DNA of 34,427 nt. It comes from Clostridia bacterium (lineage in GTDB: Bacteria > Bacillota > Clostridia > Oscillospirales > Acutalibacteraceae). This document shows, piece by piece, positions 1 to 6,655 of the stretch; position 1 is the first letter of the stretch; each line of letters starts with the position of its first letter. Position numbers and translations under genes: made by a program. The stretch lies in NCBI GenBank assembly GCA_017454815.1, contig JAFTCG010000062.1, forward strand, positions 1 to 34,427, in the 5' to 3' direction. The notes beneath the pieces were generated by a model, which made no database searches, was not told the origin of the DNA, and saw only the letters and a program-made list of their open reading frames with translations.

Positions 1-882
1 CCCGAAAAATTCCCGAACGGTATGAAATATATTGCCGACAAAGTTCACGAAAAAGGTTATCTTGCCGGGCTTTGGCTGGCTCCGTTTAACGTTGAGAAGG
101 ATTCACGCATATATAAAGAACACCCCGAATGGCTTGTATGCGACGAAAAAGGCAAGGCAGTTTACAGCGTTCTGAATTGGAGCGGCACATATACTCTTGA
201 TATTTACAATGAACAGGCGAGGGAATATATGAAAACCTGTCTTTCCACCGTTATTAAAGACTGGGGATACGATATGGTTAAGCTCGATTTCCTTTACAGC
301 CAGTGCATTCTTCCCCGAAACGGTAAAACAAGAGGCGAAATAATGGATGACGCAATGAAATTCCTAAGAGAATGCTGTGAAGACAAGATAATTCTCGGTT
401 GCGGTGTGCCTCTCGGCTCGTCGTTCGGCTACGTTGACGCCTGCCGAATCGGTTGTGACGTTGATTTGAAATACGGTGATAAATACTTCAATAAACTGCA
501 TCTTTCCAAGGAGATCCCGCGCACGCAAAATGCGATCGTCAACACCATTTTCAGGCGTCACCTGGACGGCAGAGTTTTCTGCAACGATCCCGACGTCCTG
601 TTTTTCAGGGATACGAACCTTGATTTCAACGACGCGCAGAAAGTCCTGCTCGCAACGATAAACCACCTGTTCGGCAACGTGCTTTTCGTTTCCGACAACG
701 TATCGGAATACCGTCCCGAATTTTTGCAGCTGATAAAGAAAGTTTTTGTCAAATCGGACTTCAAAATCATCTCCGCAGGGTTTGTGAAAAAGGACGTTAT
801 CCAGATCGTCATGAGCAAGAATTCAAAGGAAAAGCTGCTTCGATTCAACGTCAAAACCGGCGTCAGCAATTTGAAATTCTGA
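1..882 (+). CDS. Alpha-galactosidase, glycoside hydrolase family 36 (C-terminal part, 5' end outside window)
   Basis: The reading frame is open from base 1, where the codons give PEKFPNG before the first Met at base 22, so the true start lies upstream. The visible part matches the C-terminal half of the GH36 (melibiase) TIM barrel and its end. The segment KFPNGMKYIADKVHEKG followed by GLWLAPF is typical of the family. DMVKLDFLY carries the expected catalytic nucleophile Asp (codon 286-288). CGVPLGS followed by CRIGCDV carries the expected acid/base Asp (codon 457-459). Both catalytic residues are therefore present. GH36 enzymes release terminal alpha-galactose from raffinose-type oligosaccharides and galactomannan side chains. 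There is no C-terminal anchor or dockerin, and the visible part says nothing about a signal peptide. A GH36 member acting on another alpha-galactoside cannot be excluded. Confidence 0.9.
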   Translation, partial: PEKFPNGMKYIADKVHEKGYLAGLWLAPFNVEKDSRIYKEHPEWLVCDEKGKAVYSVLNWSGTYTLDIYNEQAREYMKTCLSTVIKDWGYDMVKLDFLYSQCILPRNGKTRGEIMDDAMKFLRECCEDKIILGCGVPLGSSFGYVDACRIGCDVDLKYGDKYFNKLHLSKEIPRTQNAIVNTIFRRHLDGRVFCNDPDVLFFRDTNLDFNDAQKVLLATINHLFGNVLFVSDNVSEYRPEFLQLIKKVFVKSDFKIISAGFVKKDVIQIVMSKNSKEKLLRFNVKTGVSNLKF

Positions 883-955
883 AAGTGAAAGAGCTCCGCC
901 CCCTCGCTCAACGCACGGCAAAAGCAAAAAGAAAAGGCAAATAAAGCTCAAAACT

Positions 956-985
956 CGCAAGCTGTCTATCGGCTTGCGTTTTTTT
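956..985 (+). terminator. Rho-independent terminator after the alpha-galactosidase
   Basis: CGCAAGC (956-962) pairs with GCTTGCG (972-978) and is followed by seven T (979-985). It lies about 75 bases after the stop codon on the same strand. Confidence 0.85.
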
Positions 986-1011
986 GTTTCAAGAAAAAAA
1001 CGGAAAATGTC

Positions 1012-1040
1012 TTGAAAAATATATCCTGCTGTGATATAAT
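1012..1040 (+). promoter_or_regulatory. Sigma-A promoter of the LRR protein gene
   Basis: TTGAAA (1012-1017) and a perfect TATAAT (1035-1040) are separated by 17 bases. Transcription would start near 1047, giving an untranslated leader of about 225 bases. Confidence 0.75.
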
Positions 1041-1046
1041 TTTCTC

Positions 1047-1260
1047 ACAACACAAAAACTGTATAATTAAAGTGTATTTCTTGCAAAATATCAGGAGCAG
1101 TATTTTTATTTCGGTAAAAATGTTGTCTTCCACTTATTGTCTTCTGTTTGCAATTGTCTTCTGATAGTTTGTAAGATTATATGTGTTTTTGTGTGGTAGC
1201 AAATGAAGTGCAGCATTTTTCAGTGTGTGCGACTTTGTTTGCACACACTTTTTTGTTTTT
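1047..1260 (+). promoter_or_regulatory. Candidate structured 5' leader with terminator directly before the RBS
   Basis: Just after the predicted transcription start, ACACAAAAAC (1050-1059) is complementary to GTTTTTGTGT (1185-1194), which could close a leader domain of about 145 bases. An AT-only hairpin (1102-1108 with 1115-1121) and three copies of TTGTCTTC (1123, 1137, 1154) lie inside it. After that, AGTGTGTGC (1222-1230) pairs with GCACACACT (1241-1249) and is followed by six T, a G and five more T. This has the form of an intrinsic terminator ending only a few bases before the AGGAGG ribosome binding site (1261-1266). The arrangement is what a riboswitch or attenuator would show. No known riboswitch class was recognised and no clear antiterminator was found. 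Confidence 0.5.
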
Positions 1261-1272
1261 AGGAGGAAAAGC

Positions 1273-4164
1273 ATGAGAAAGACAACAGCAAAAGTTTTGG
1301 CAATGGTGCTGACAGTTGTAATGCTTGTCGGCATTGCGCCGACGGCGGCATTTGCAGAAAACGTAATCATTGAACAAATGAAAGACTTAGGGAGCGGGGA
1401 CGATGGATGGTATAATTTTGATGAATCAGGTAAGTGCGGAGATAACGTCTATTGGTCATTCAACAACACAACAGGTGCTTTAATTATTTACGGTTCGGGG
1501 GATATGTATGATTATAGCTTTATTGATGACCCTTTTACGGATGTTTATTCTAGTCCATTCCAATATGAAAGTGCTATAAAAAGTATTGTAATTGAGGATG
1601 GTGTGACAAGTATTGGCCGACTTGCATTTAACTCCTGCTATTGCTTAACAAGCGTAACAATAGGTAATGACGTAACGAGCATTGGCTATGAGGCATTTGA
1701 AGGTTGCACCGGTTTAACAAGCGTAACGATTGGCAACAGCGTAATGAGCATTGGTAATTCGGCATTTTCTCTTTGTTATAACTTGTCAAATGTAACACTT
1801 GGGAATAATTTATTAAATATCGGAGACAATGCATTTGCATATTGCAGCAGTTTAACAAGCATCGAAATTCCTAATAGCGTCACAAGAATTGGCAAATATG
1901 CATTTGTTTGCACAAGCTTAACAAGCGTTGAAATACCCGATAGCGTAACAAGTATTGGCGTTGAAGCATTTTGGGGTTGTACAAGATTAACAAGTATAAC
2001 AGTTGATGAAAACAACAAAAACTATTATTCCGATGAATTCGGCATTTTGTATAACAAAGACAAAACAGAGCTTATTCAGTATCCCATCGGAAACACAAGA
2101 ACATCGTTCTCAATTCCCGACAGCGTTACGAGCGTTGGTGGCGGTGCATTTGGTTATTATGAAGGTCTTAACTTAACAATCGTCGAAATTCCCGATAGTG
2201 TAACGAGCATTGGAGAATATGCGTTTTACGGTGTGAGAATTGTCTTCTATAACGGAGAAGCTACGGGTTCTCCGTGGGGTGCAGCTGTGATTATATCCTC
2301 CGGATATATGGATGGATACTTGATTTATGAGAGCGAAGAAAAAAACACATTGCAAGCTTGCTATACCGACGCAAAAGGTAAAATAGTAATCCCCGACAGT
2401 GTAAAGAACATTGGCGACGGTGCATTTTACAATTGCACAAGCTTAACGAGCATCGAAATTCCCGACAGCGTAACAACCATTGGCAGTTCGGCTTTTTACG
2501 GTTGCAGTAGCTTAACAAGCATCGAAATTCCCGACAGCGTAACAACCATTGGCAGTTCGGCTTTTTACGGTTGCAGTAGCTTAACAAGCATAATAATCCC
2601 CGAAAGTGTAACGAGTATTGACAATAATACATTTGCCGGTTGCACAAGCTTAACAAGCTTCATAATCCGCGACAGCGTAACAAGTATTGATGAGGGTGCA
2701 TTTAAAGATTGCAGCAACTTAACAAGCATTGAGATTTCCGAAAGTGTAACGAGCATTGGTTATGATGCATTTTGGGGTTGTGAAAAACTTACTATTCATT
2801 GCTACGAAGGCAGCTATGCTCATCAGTATGCAATAGATAACGAGATTCCGTTTGAATTGATTGAAGTCGATGATACGACAGGAATCAAAATTGGCATCGC
2901 ACCGGGAATTTACGATGGTGATGTTACTCTGCATGTTGCAGAAGTACAGAGCGGAACATCCTTCGAACTTGTCGGTCAGGTTGAAAACGCCGTTGCCTCA
3001 AAAGTTTTTTCTATCAAAACTCTTGTTGACGGTCAGGAAACGCAACCTAACGGAAACGTAACGGTTAAAATTCCTATACCGGAAGGATTTGACGCTTCAA
3101 AGTGTAAGCTCTATTATCTTGATACTGCGAACAATCAGGCAGTTGAAGTCGATTTCACAGTTGAAGGAAACTATATTGTATTTACAACAGACCATTTCAG
3201 CGATTGGGCAGTTGTTGAAATTTCAGGGCACGACCATATCCCCGGACAGGCAGTAAAAGAAAACGAAGTCGCACCTACCTGTACAGAGCAGGGAAGCTAT
3301 GACGAAGTAGTATATTGCACGTTTTGCGGAGAAGAAATCAGCAGAGAGAAGAAAAACGTTAACGCTCTCGGACATGACTATGATGCAGTTGTAACAAATC
3401 CGACGTGTACAGAAGCAGGATATACAACTCATACTTGCTCCCGCTGTAAAGATTCTTACACAGATTCAACTGTTAATGCTCTCGGACATGACTATGATGC
3501 AGTTGTAACAAATCCGACGTGTACAGAAGCAGGGTATACAACTCATACCTGCTCTCGCTGTAAAGATTCTTATACAGATTCGACTGTTAACGCTCTCGGA
3601 CATGACTATGATGCAGTTGTAAAAAATCCGACGTGCACAGAAGCAGGATATACAACTCATACTTGCTCCCGCTGCAAAGATTCTTATACAGATTCAACAG
3701 TTAACGCCACCGGTCATACCGAAGGCGAATGGCAGGTAACCGTTCCTGCGACCCTGACAAGCGAAGGCACAAAAGAGCTTTACTGCGCTGTTTGCGGAGC
3801 AACGATGAGAACGGAATCCATCCCGAAGCTTACGCAGCAGGATTTGAAAGTCAAATCCGTCTCTATCAGTGACATGACGCTCGGCTACAGATCATCGGCA
3901 GTTATCACTCCGATAATTGACGCTGTCGACAGTGCAAAATACAATGTAACGTACAAATCCAACTCCTCTGCAGTCAGCGTTGACCAAAACGGCAGGGTGA
4001 CGAGCAACAAGACCTTCGGTTTTACCCCCGGCTCGGCAGTTATCACTTGCAAGGTCACCGATTCAAACGGCAACACCGTAACCGACACCTGTACCGTCAC
4101 AGTCAACTTCACCGCTATCCAGTGGATAATCAAGATCGTCCTCTTCGGCTGGATATGGTACTAA
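1273..4164 (+). CDS. Secreted BspA-like leucine-rich-repeat surface protein with Cys-rich ribbon repeats (963 aa)
   Basis: The start is the ATG at 1273, seven bases after a perfect AGGAGG. An in-frame GTG at 1225 lies inside the terminator hairpin and has no ribosome binding site. A signal peptide (residues 1-28, ending TAAFA) is followed by a linker and then LRR_5/BspA repeats of about 23 residues with the pattern LTSxxIPDSVTSIGxxAFxGC, over roughly residues 95-545. A beta-rich domain of about 120 residues follows. Then come four full CxxC ribbon repeats, each with a single Cys followed by a CxxC pair, and a cap copy lacking the first Cys. A Big-like domain and a hydrophobic C-terminus (IQWIIKIVLFGWIWY) end the protein. 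There is no LPxTG motif. BspA-type proteins bind host matrix or other cells; that role is inferred here. Two stretches are recent tandem duplications at DNA level. Confidence 0.9.
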   Translation: MRKTTAKVLAMVLTVVMLVGIAPTAAFAENVIIEQMKDLGSGDDGWYNFDESGKCGDNVYWSFNNTTGALIIYGSGDMYDYSFIDDPFTDVYSSPFQYESAIKSIVIEDGVTSIGRLAFNSCYCLTSVTIGNDVTSIGYEAFEGCTGLTSVTIGNSVMSIGNSAFSLCYNLSNVTLGNNLLNIGDNAFAYCSSLTSIEIPNSVTRIGKYAFVCTSLTSVEIPDSVTSIGVEAFWGCTRLTSITVDENNKNYYSDEFGILYNKDKTELIQYPIGNTRTSFSIPDSVTSVGGGAFGYYEGLNLTIVEIPDSVTSIGEYAFYGVRIVFYNGEATGSPWGAAVIISSGYMDGYLIYESEEKNTLQACYTDAKGKIVIPDSVKNIGDGAFYNCTSLTSIEIPDSVTTIGSSAFYGCSSLTSIEIPDSVTTIGSSAFYGCSSLTSIIIPESVTSIDNNTFAGCTSLTSFIIRDSVTSIDEGAFKDCSNLTSIEISESVTSIGYDAFWGCEKLTIHCYEGSYAHQYAIDNEIPFELIEVDDTTGIKIGIAPGIYDGDVTLHVAEVQSGTSFELVGQVENAVASKVFSIKTLVDGQETQPNGNVTVKIPIPEGFDASKCKLYYLDTANNQAVEVDFTVEGNYIVFTTDHFSDWAVVEISGHDHIPGQAVKENEVAPTCTEQGSYDEVVYCTFCGEEISREKKNVNALGHDYDAVVTNPTCTEAGYTTHTCSRCKDSYTDSTVNALGHDYDAVVTNPTCTEAGYTTHTCSRCKDSYTDSTVNALGHDYDAVVKNPTCTEAGYTTHTCSRCKDSYTDSTVNATGHTEGEWQVTVPATLTSEGTKELYCAVCGATMRTESIPKLTQQDLKVKSVSISDMTLGYRSSAVITPIIDAVDSAKYNVTYKSNSSAVSVDQNGRVTSNKTFGFTPGSAVITCKVTDSNGNTVTDTCTVTVNFTAIQWIIKIVLFGWIWY
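2452..2589 (+). repeat. Tandem duplication of a 69-bp LRR unit
   Basis: The 69-bp unit at 2452-2520 is repeated almost base for base at 2521-2589. It encodes one 23-residue LRR (IEIPDSVTTIGSSAFYGC...). Neighbouring LRR units differ much more, so this duplication is recent. Confidence 0.85.
3364..3705 (+). repeat. Three tandem 114-bp repeats encoding CxxC ribbon units
   Basis: Copies start at 3364, 3478 and 3592, each exactly 114 bases, and are nearly identical. Each encodes 38 residues beginning ALGHDYDAVV and containing CTEAGYTTHTC followed by SRCKDSYTD. The period is a multiple of three, so copy number can change without a frameshift. Confidence 0.9.
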
Positions 4165-4166
4165 GC

Positions 4167-4320
4167 AACGTGCCGTTGCATCCATGCCGTGCCGGTGTTT
4201 ATCTGAATCTTTACCGAAGTGCGCGAGCCGAAAAATGCATCTGACTTTGCATATCGAAAACGTGACGTTGCATCCATGCCGTGCAGGTGTTAATCTGACT
4301 TTTCCATTGAGTGTGCGAGC
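4167..4320. repeat. Direct repeat, two copies spaced 92 bp
   Basis: AACGTG, one variable base, then CGTTGCATCCATGCCGTGC occurs at 4167 and, with small changes, at 4259. Similarity continues through GGTGTTxATCTGA and weakly to GTGxGCGAGC about 60 bases in. It is not coding as far as can be seen. Confidence 0.7.
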
Positions 4321-4500
4321 AAGAAGTGAAATAATATATCATATTTTCGGCTCGCCCTCAATGCGGCAAATCACCAACAAACTCACACTGCATAGCCGCC
4401 CACTTTGCGGCTGTATGCGCGGATATCATCCGCCAGCGGATAACGCACAATTGTATTGCGTAACAGCAACTGATTTTCAGTGCTATGTCGGTGCGCTGCT

Positions 4501-4620
4501 GCCTCGGCTCCCTTGTGTAAAGGGAGCTGTCAGCGATAGCTGACTGAGGGATTGTTAATAATAAATATTACAACCCTTCCGTCTGCCTTCGGCATCCACC
4601 TCCCCTTACACAGGGGAGGC
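4501..4620. repeat. Palindromic dispersed-repeat (REP/MITE-like) element, 120 bp
   Basis: The element begins GCCTC (4501-4505) and ends GAGGC (4616-4620). Each end is a hairpin: GCTCCCTT (4507-4514) with AAGGGAGC (4520-4527), and CCTCCCCT (4599-4606) with AGGGGAGG (4612-4619). The two ends are near inverted repeats of each other and share a core like CCCTTGTGTAA. Inside are GTCAGC/GCTGAC (4529-4544) and TGCC/GGCA (4584-4594) hairpins. Very similar palindromes are, from memory, scattered between genes in many gut Clostridia. It carries no transposase, and no target duplication is evident. Confidence 0.7.
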
Positions 4621-4794
4621 AAGAAAACATAGCCGCAAAACACATCTGACTCCGGCGGGCGTCAGGTTGACGCCCCTACAAAGGATCGATCTGAACGCGG
4701 CGACAATCAAAAGTATAATTCTTTTATAAACCGATAAGGCAACTCGGAGAAATTGTCTGCCAATTTAATGTTTATGAACTGTTTCAAAAGCACA

Positions 4795-4829
4795 GCAGGG
4801 TGATCCAAGCCGGTCACCCTGCCTTTTTT
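4795..4829 (+). terminator. Strong terminator hairpin, plus-strand T tract
   Basis: GCAGGGTGA (4795-4803) pairs with TCACCCTGC (4814-4822), followed by C and six T on the plus strand. It is oriented to stop plus-strand transcription, 630 bases after the LRR gene. The same hairpin lies about 70 bases past the stop of the minus-strand sipL-like gene and may serve it too, although its minus-strand tail is only weakly U-rich. Confidence 0.7.
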
Positions 4830-4893
4830 GTCTTTATTTTGCCGCTGAATTTTCGATACGTTCGGATTGCAAAGATAATCTCTGATGTGGCAC

Positions 4894-6429
4894 TTACACG
4901 ATCGGGACAAACAGCATTCGCCTGCCGTCGAAAGAAACAACCGAGGGATCGTTCTCCTGCATGATGCTGTCGACCGTAGTGTTGAAGCTGCGGGCAATGT
5001 CCCACAAAGTCTCGCCCGCATCGGCAAAATACACCGTAAACGAGGACGACGAAGGCTTTTTGCTGTCGCTGTCGAGAGTTATGGACGAGATCAGCTTTAA
5101 GTTATCCGAGGCAAAAACGTCGACGCAGACCGTCGCGTCGAGCCGCAGCTCAACCGTGTCTTCCCCGCCGAGGACAAAACCGACTTCCACTGCGTTGACA
5201 TCACATCTGATTTCATAAGATCCGCTATCTTCTGATTTCGCCGGCAGAGTTTTTTCAAAATCCAGATTCCTCTCAACGTAAAACGGAACACCGGACTCAT
5301 CCATCCCAAGGATCGGTACGATCGCCTCCCCTTTGAGCAGGATCCCTTCTTTTGAGTAGCTCGCAGTCGCTTTGACCCTGTCGCACCAGACGTCATATAT
5401 TTCATCGATCTTTATGCCGTTGATCTTTTCCGTCGACCTGACCGCAATTTTGTCGCAAATTCGCTCGATCAAGTTCTCAAACCGAACAGGTTTCGTCACA
5501 ACGTCAACCTCGTATTTTGTCGAAAAACAATCCGTCGGGAGATTCTGCTCGATCTTTTGCGACGATCTGAACGTTGCGATCACGCCGGCATCAACGTCTA
5601 TCAGCCTTCTTTCGCCCAGCGCATTCGTTTTGACTCCCACTTCAACGCCGTTGGTCGAAACAGTGTAATAGTTCTCGGTTTTGTCGCTTGCTCCGTCGAG
5701 ATCGACTATCTGGCTTATCGGCATCGAATGGACAAATATCTGCGGCCGCCTTTCGCTGTCGTCCGGGACGTAAAGGATGTTGATCTTCAGCACTCCCTTG
5801 AGCAGGGCTTTGTTGTTGACTGCTTTGATCTCGGTGTCGAATACCTCGGATGACGCCCGAAGCACCTGCAAAACCGGCGCTCTGTCGTCGCCCAGCTCCA
5901 CAGTTTCGGTCAAGTTGAAATTCTTCACTGTTTCGCCGACAAAGCTCTGCGCTACCGAACAGTTTTTCAGGAGCTGGATTCCCCCGTTTTCGGCGTCACA
6001 GACAAAATTTTCTTCTCTCCCCGCTGTGACTGCGACGTCAAATCCTATGCTTCCCCTGACCTCCAACTTCCTCGCGCTGAGCGCCCTGACGTTTGCGTAG
6101 GCGGCATGGAGCCTGACCTTTACGCAAGGGTTTTCAAGTTGCTCGCCGAGGTCGACCGTTTTTGAGATCGGCACAGTTTTTTCGTAGCAAAACACCTTAT
6201 TGTCATCGCCGCAGTAGATCACTCTGACAGCGGCATTTGCCTCGACGTTCACCCTGTCGCCCGTACACCTCGACGAAACAAGACGAGGCGAAACAGAACA
6301 TTTCAGGATCTTCTTGATGTCCGGGCAATAATCCGGCAGGGTCACGTCGCATTCGACCGCCTCATCAAAACTGCTTTCATAAACCTTATCATTGATACGC
6401 AAAATTTTACTGTTGACGTTGATTTCCAT
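4894..6429 (-). CDS. sipL: SipL-like spore coat morphogenesis protein: SPOCS (DUF3794) plus LysM (511 aa)
   Basis: The start at 6429 is preceded by AAAGGAG at good spacing; a 42-codon upstream extension has no ribosome binding site. The N-terminus contains the DUF3794/SPOCS signature (FDEAVECDVTLPDYCPDIKK). Related beta-rich sequence fills the middle, with DVWCDRVKATASYSKEGILL, and a LysM domain ends the protein (about residues 463-511: FTVYFADAGETLWDIARSFN). The length and order match SipL of Clostridioides difficile (about 520 aa), whose LysM domain binds SpoIVA and anchors the coat on the forespore. That role is inferred by homology. No signal peptide is present, as expected for a mother-cell protein. 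The gene stands alone. No clear sigma-E promoter could be identified upstream. Confidence 0.85.
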   Translation of the reverse strand: MEINVNSKILRINDKVYESSFDEAVECDVTLPDYCPDIKKILKCSVSPRLVSSRCTGDRVNVEANAAVRVIYCGDDNKVFCYEKTVPISKTVDLGEQLENPCVKVRLHAAYANVRALSARKLEVRGSIGFDVAVTAGREENFVCDAENGGIQLLKNCSVAQSFVGETVKNFNLTETVELGDDRAPVLQVLRASSEVFDTEIKAVNNKALLKGVLKINILYVPDDSERRPQIFVHSMPISQIVDLDGASDKTENYYTVSTNGVEVGVKTNALGERRLIDVDAGVIATFRSSQKIEQNLPTDCFSTKYEVDVVTKPVRFENLIERICDKIAVRSTEKINGIKIDEIYDVWCDRVKATASYSKEGILLKGEAIVPILGMDESGVPFYVERNLDFEKTLPAKSEDSGSYEIRCDVNAVEVGFVLGGEDTVELRLDATVCVDVFASDNLKLISSITLDSDSKKPSSSSFTVYFADAGETLWDIARSFNTTVDSIMQENDPSVVSFDGRRMLFVPIV

Positions 6430-6540
6430 TACAACTTCTCCTTTGCAGAAATACTCGTTAATATCTATTGCAAAGGGACGAAAAATATTACTCCGCAAAT
6501 CTCGTCTGTCAGCTCGCTCGCGCCATCTTTTCCCGTAAAC

Positions 6541-6584
6541 GAAAAAGCAAAACAACAGGGTACGGTTTTTGATTCCGTACCCTG
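6541..6584 (-). terminator. Terminator after esterase P1
   Basis: CAGGGTACGG (6556-6565) pairs perfectly with CCGTACCCTG (6575-6584). Read on the minus strand it is followed by TTGTTTTGCTTTTTC. It lies about 70 bases after the P1 stop codon and marks the end of the esterase array. Confidence 0.75.
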
Positions 6585-6655
6585 ACTTGTTGCTTATAGT
6601 ATTCTTTTTTGTTCGGCTCTATATGCGACAGCCCCTGAATTGTTGTGTTTTATAA

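Larger units (their letters stand above)
4165..4893. other. Non-coding interval between two convergent genes, rich in repeats
   Basis: No open frame here has a ribosome binding site or a recognisable product. From left to right it holds a two-copy direct repeat (4167-4320), a stretch without clear structure, a 120-bp palindromic element (4501-4620), an 8-bp hairpin GGGCGTCA/TGACGCCC (4657-4675) followed by CCTACAAAGG, and a terminator (4795-4829). It separates the plus-strand LRR gene from the minus-strand sipL-like gene. Confidence 0.6.

Noticed and set aside
1225..1272. GTG at 1225 as start of the LRR protein
   Set aside because: It lies within the terminator hairpin, lacks a ribosome binding site and would put a non-signal sequence before the signal peptide that starts at 1273.
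3364..3705. Regular 114-bp repeats as a CRISPR array
   Set aside because: The repeats are contiguous, without spacers, in frame with the LRR gene and encode a clear CxxC module.
3250..3830. CxxC repeats as DNA-binding zinc fingers
   Set aside because: They occur only in proteins with signal peptides and other extracellular domains.
4184..4543. Open frame of 119 codons in the repeat-rich gap
   Set aside because: It runs across the direct repeats and into the palindromic element, has no ribosome binding site and gives a low-complexity, unrelated product.
6430..6555. 42-codon upstream extension of the sipL-like gene
   Set aside because: The extension contains the AAAGGAG site that serves the ATG at 6429 and does not resemble the family.
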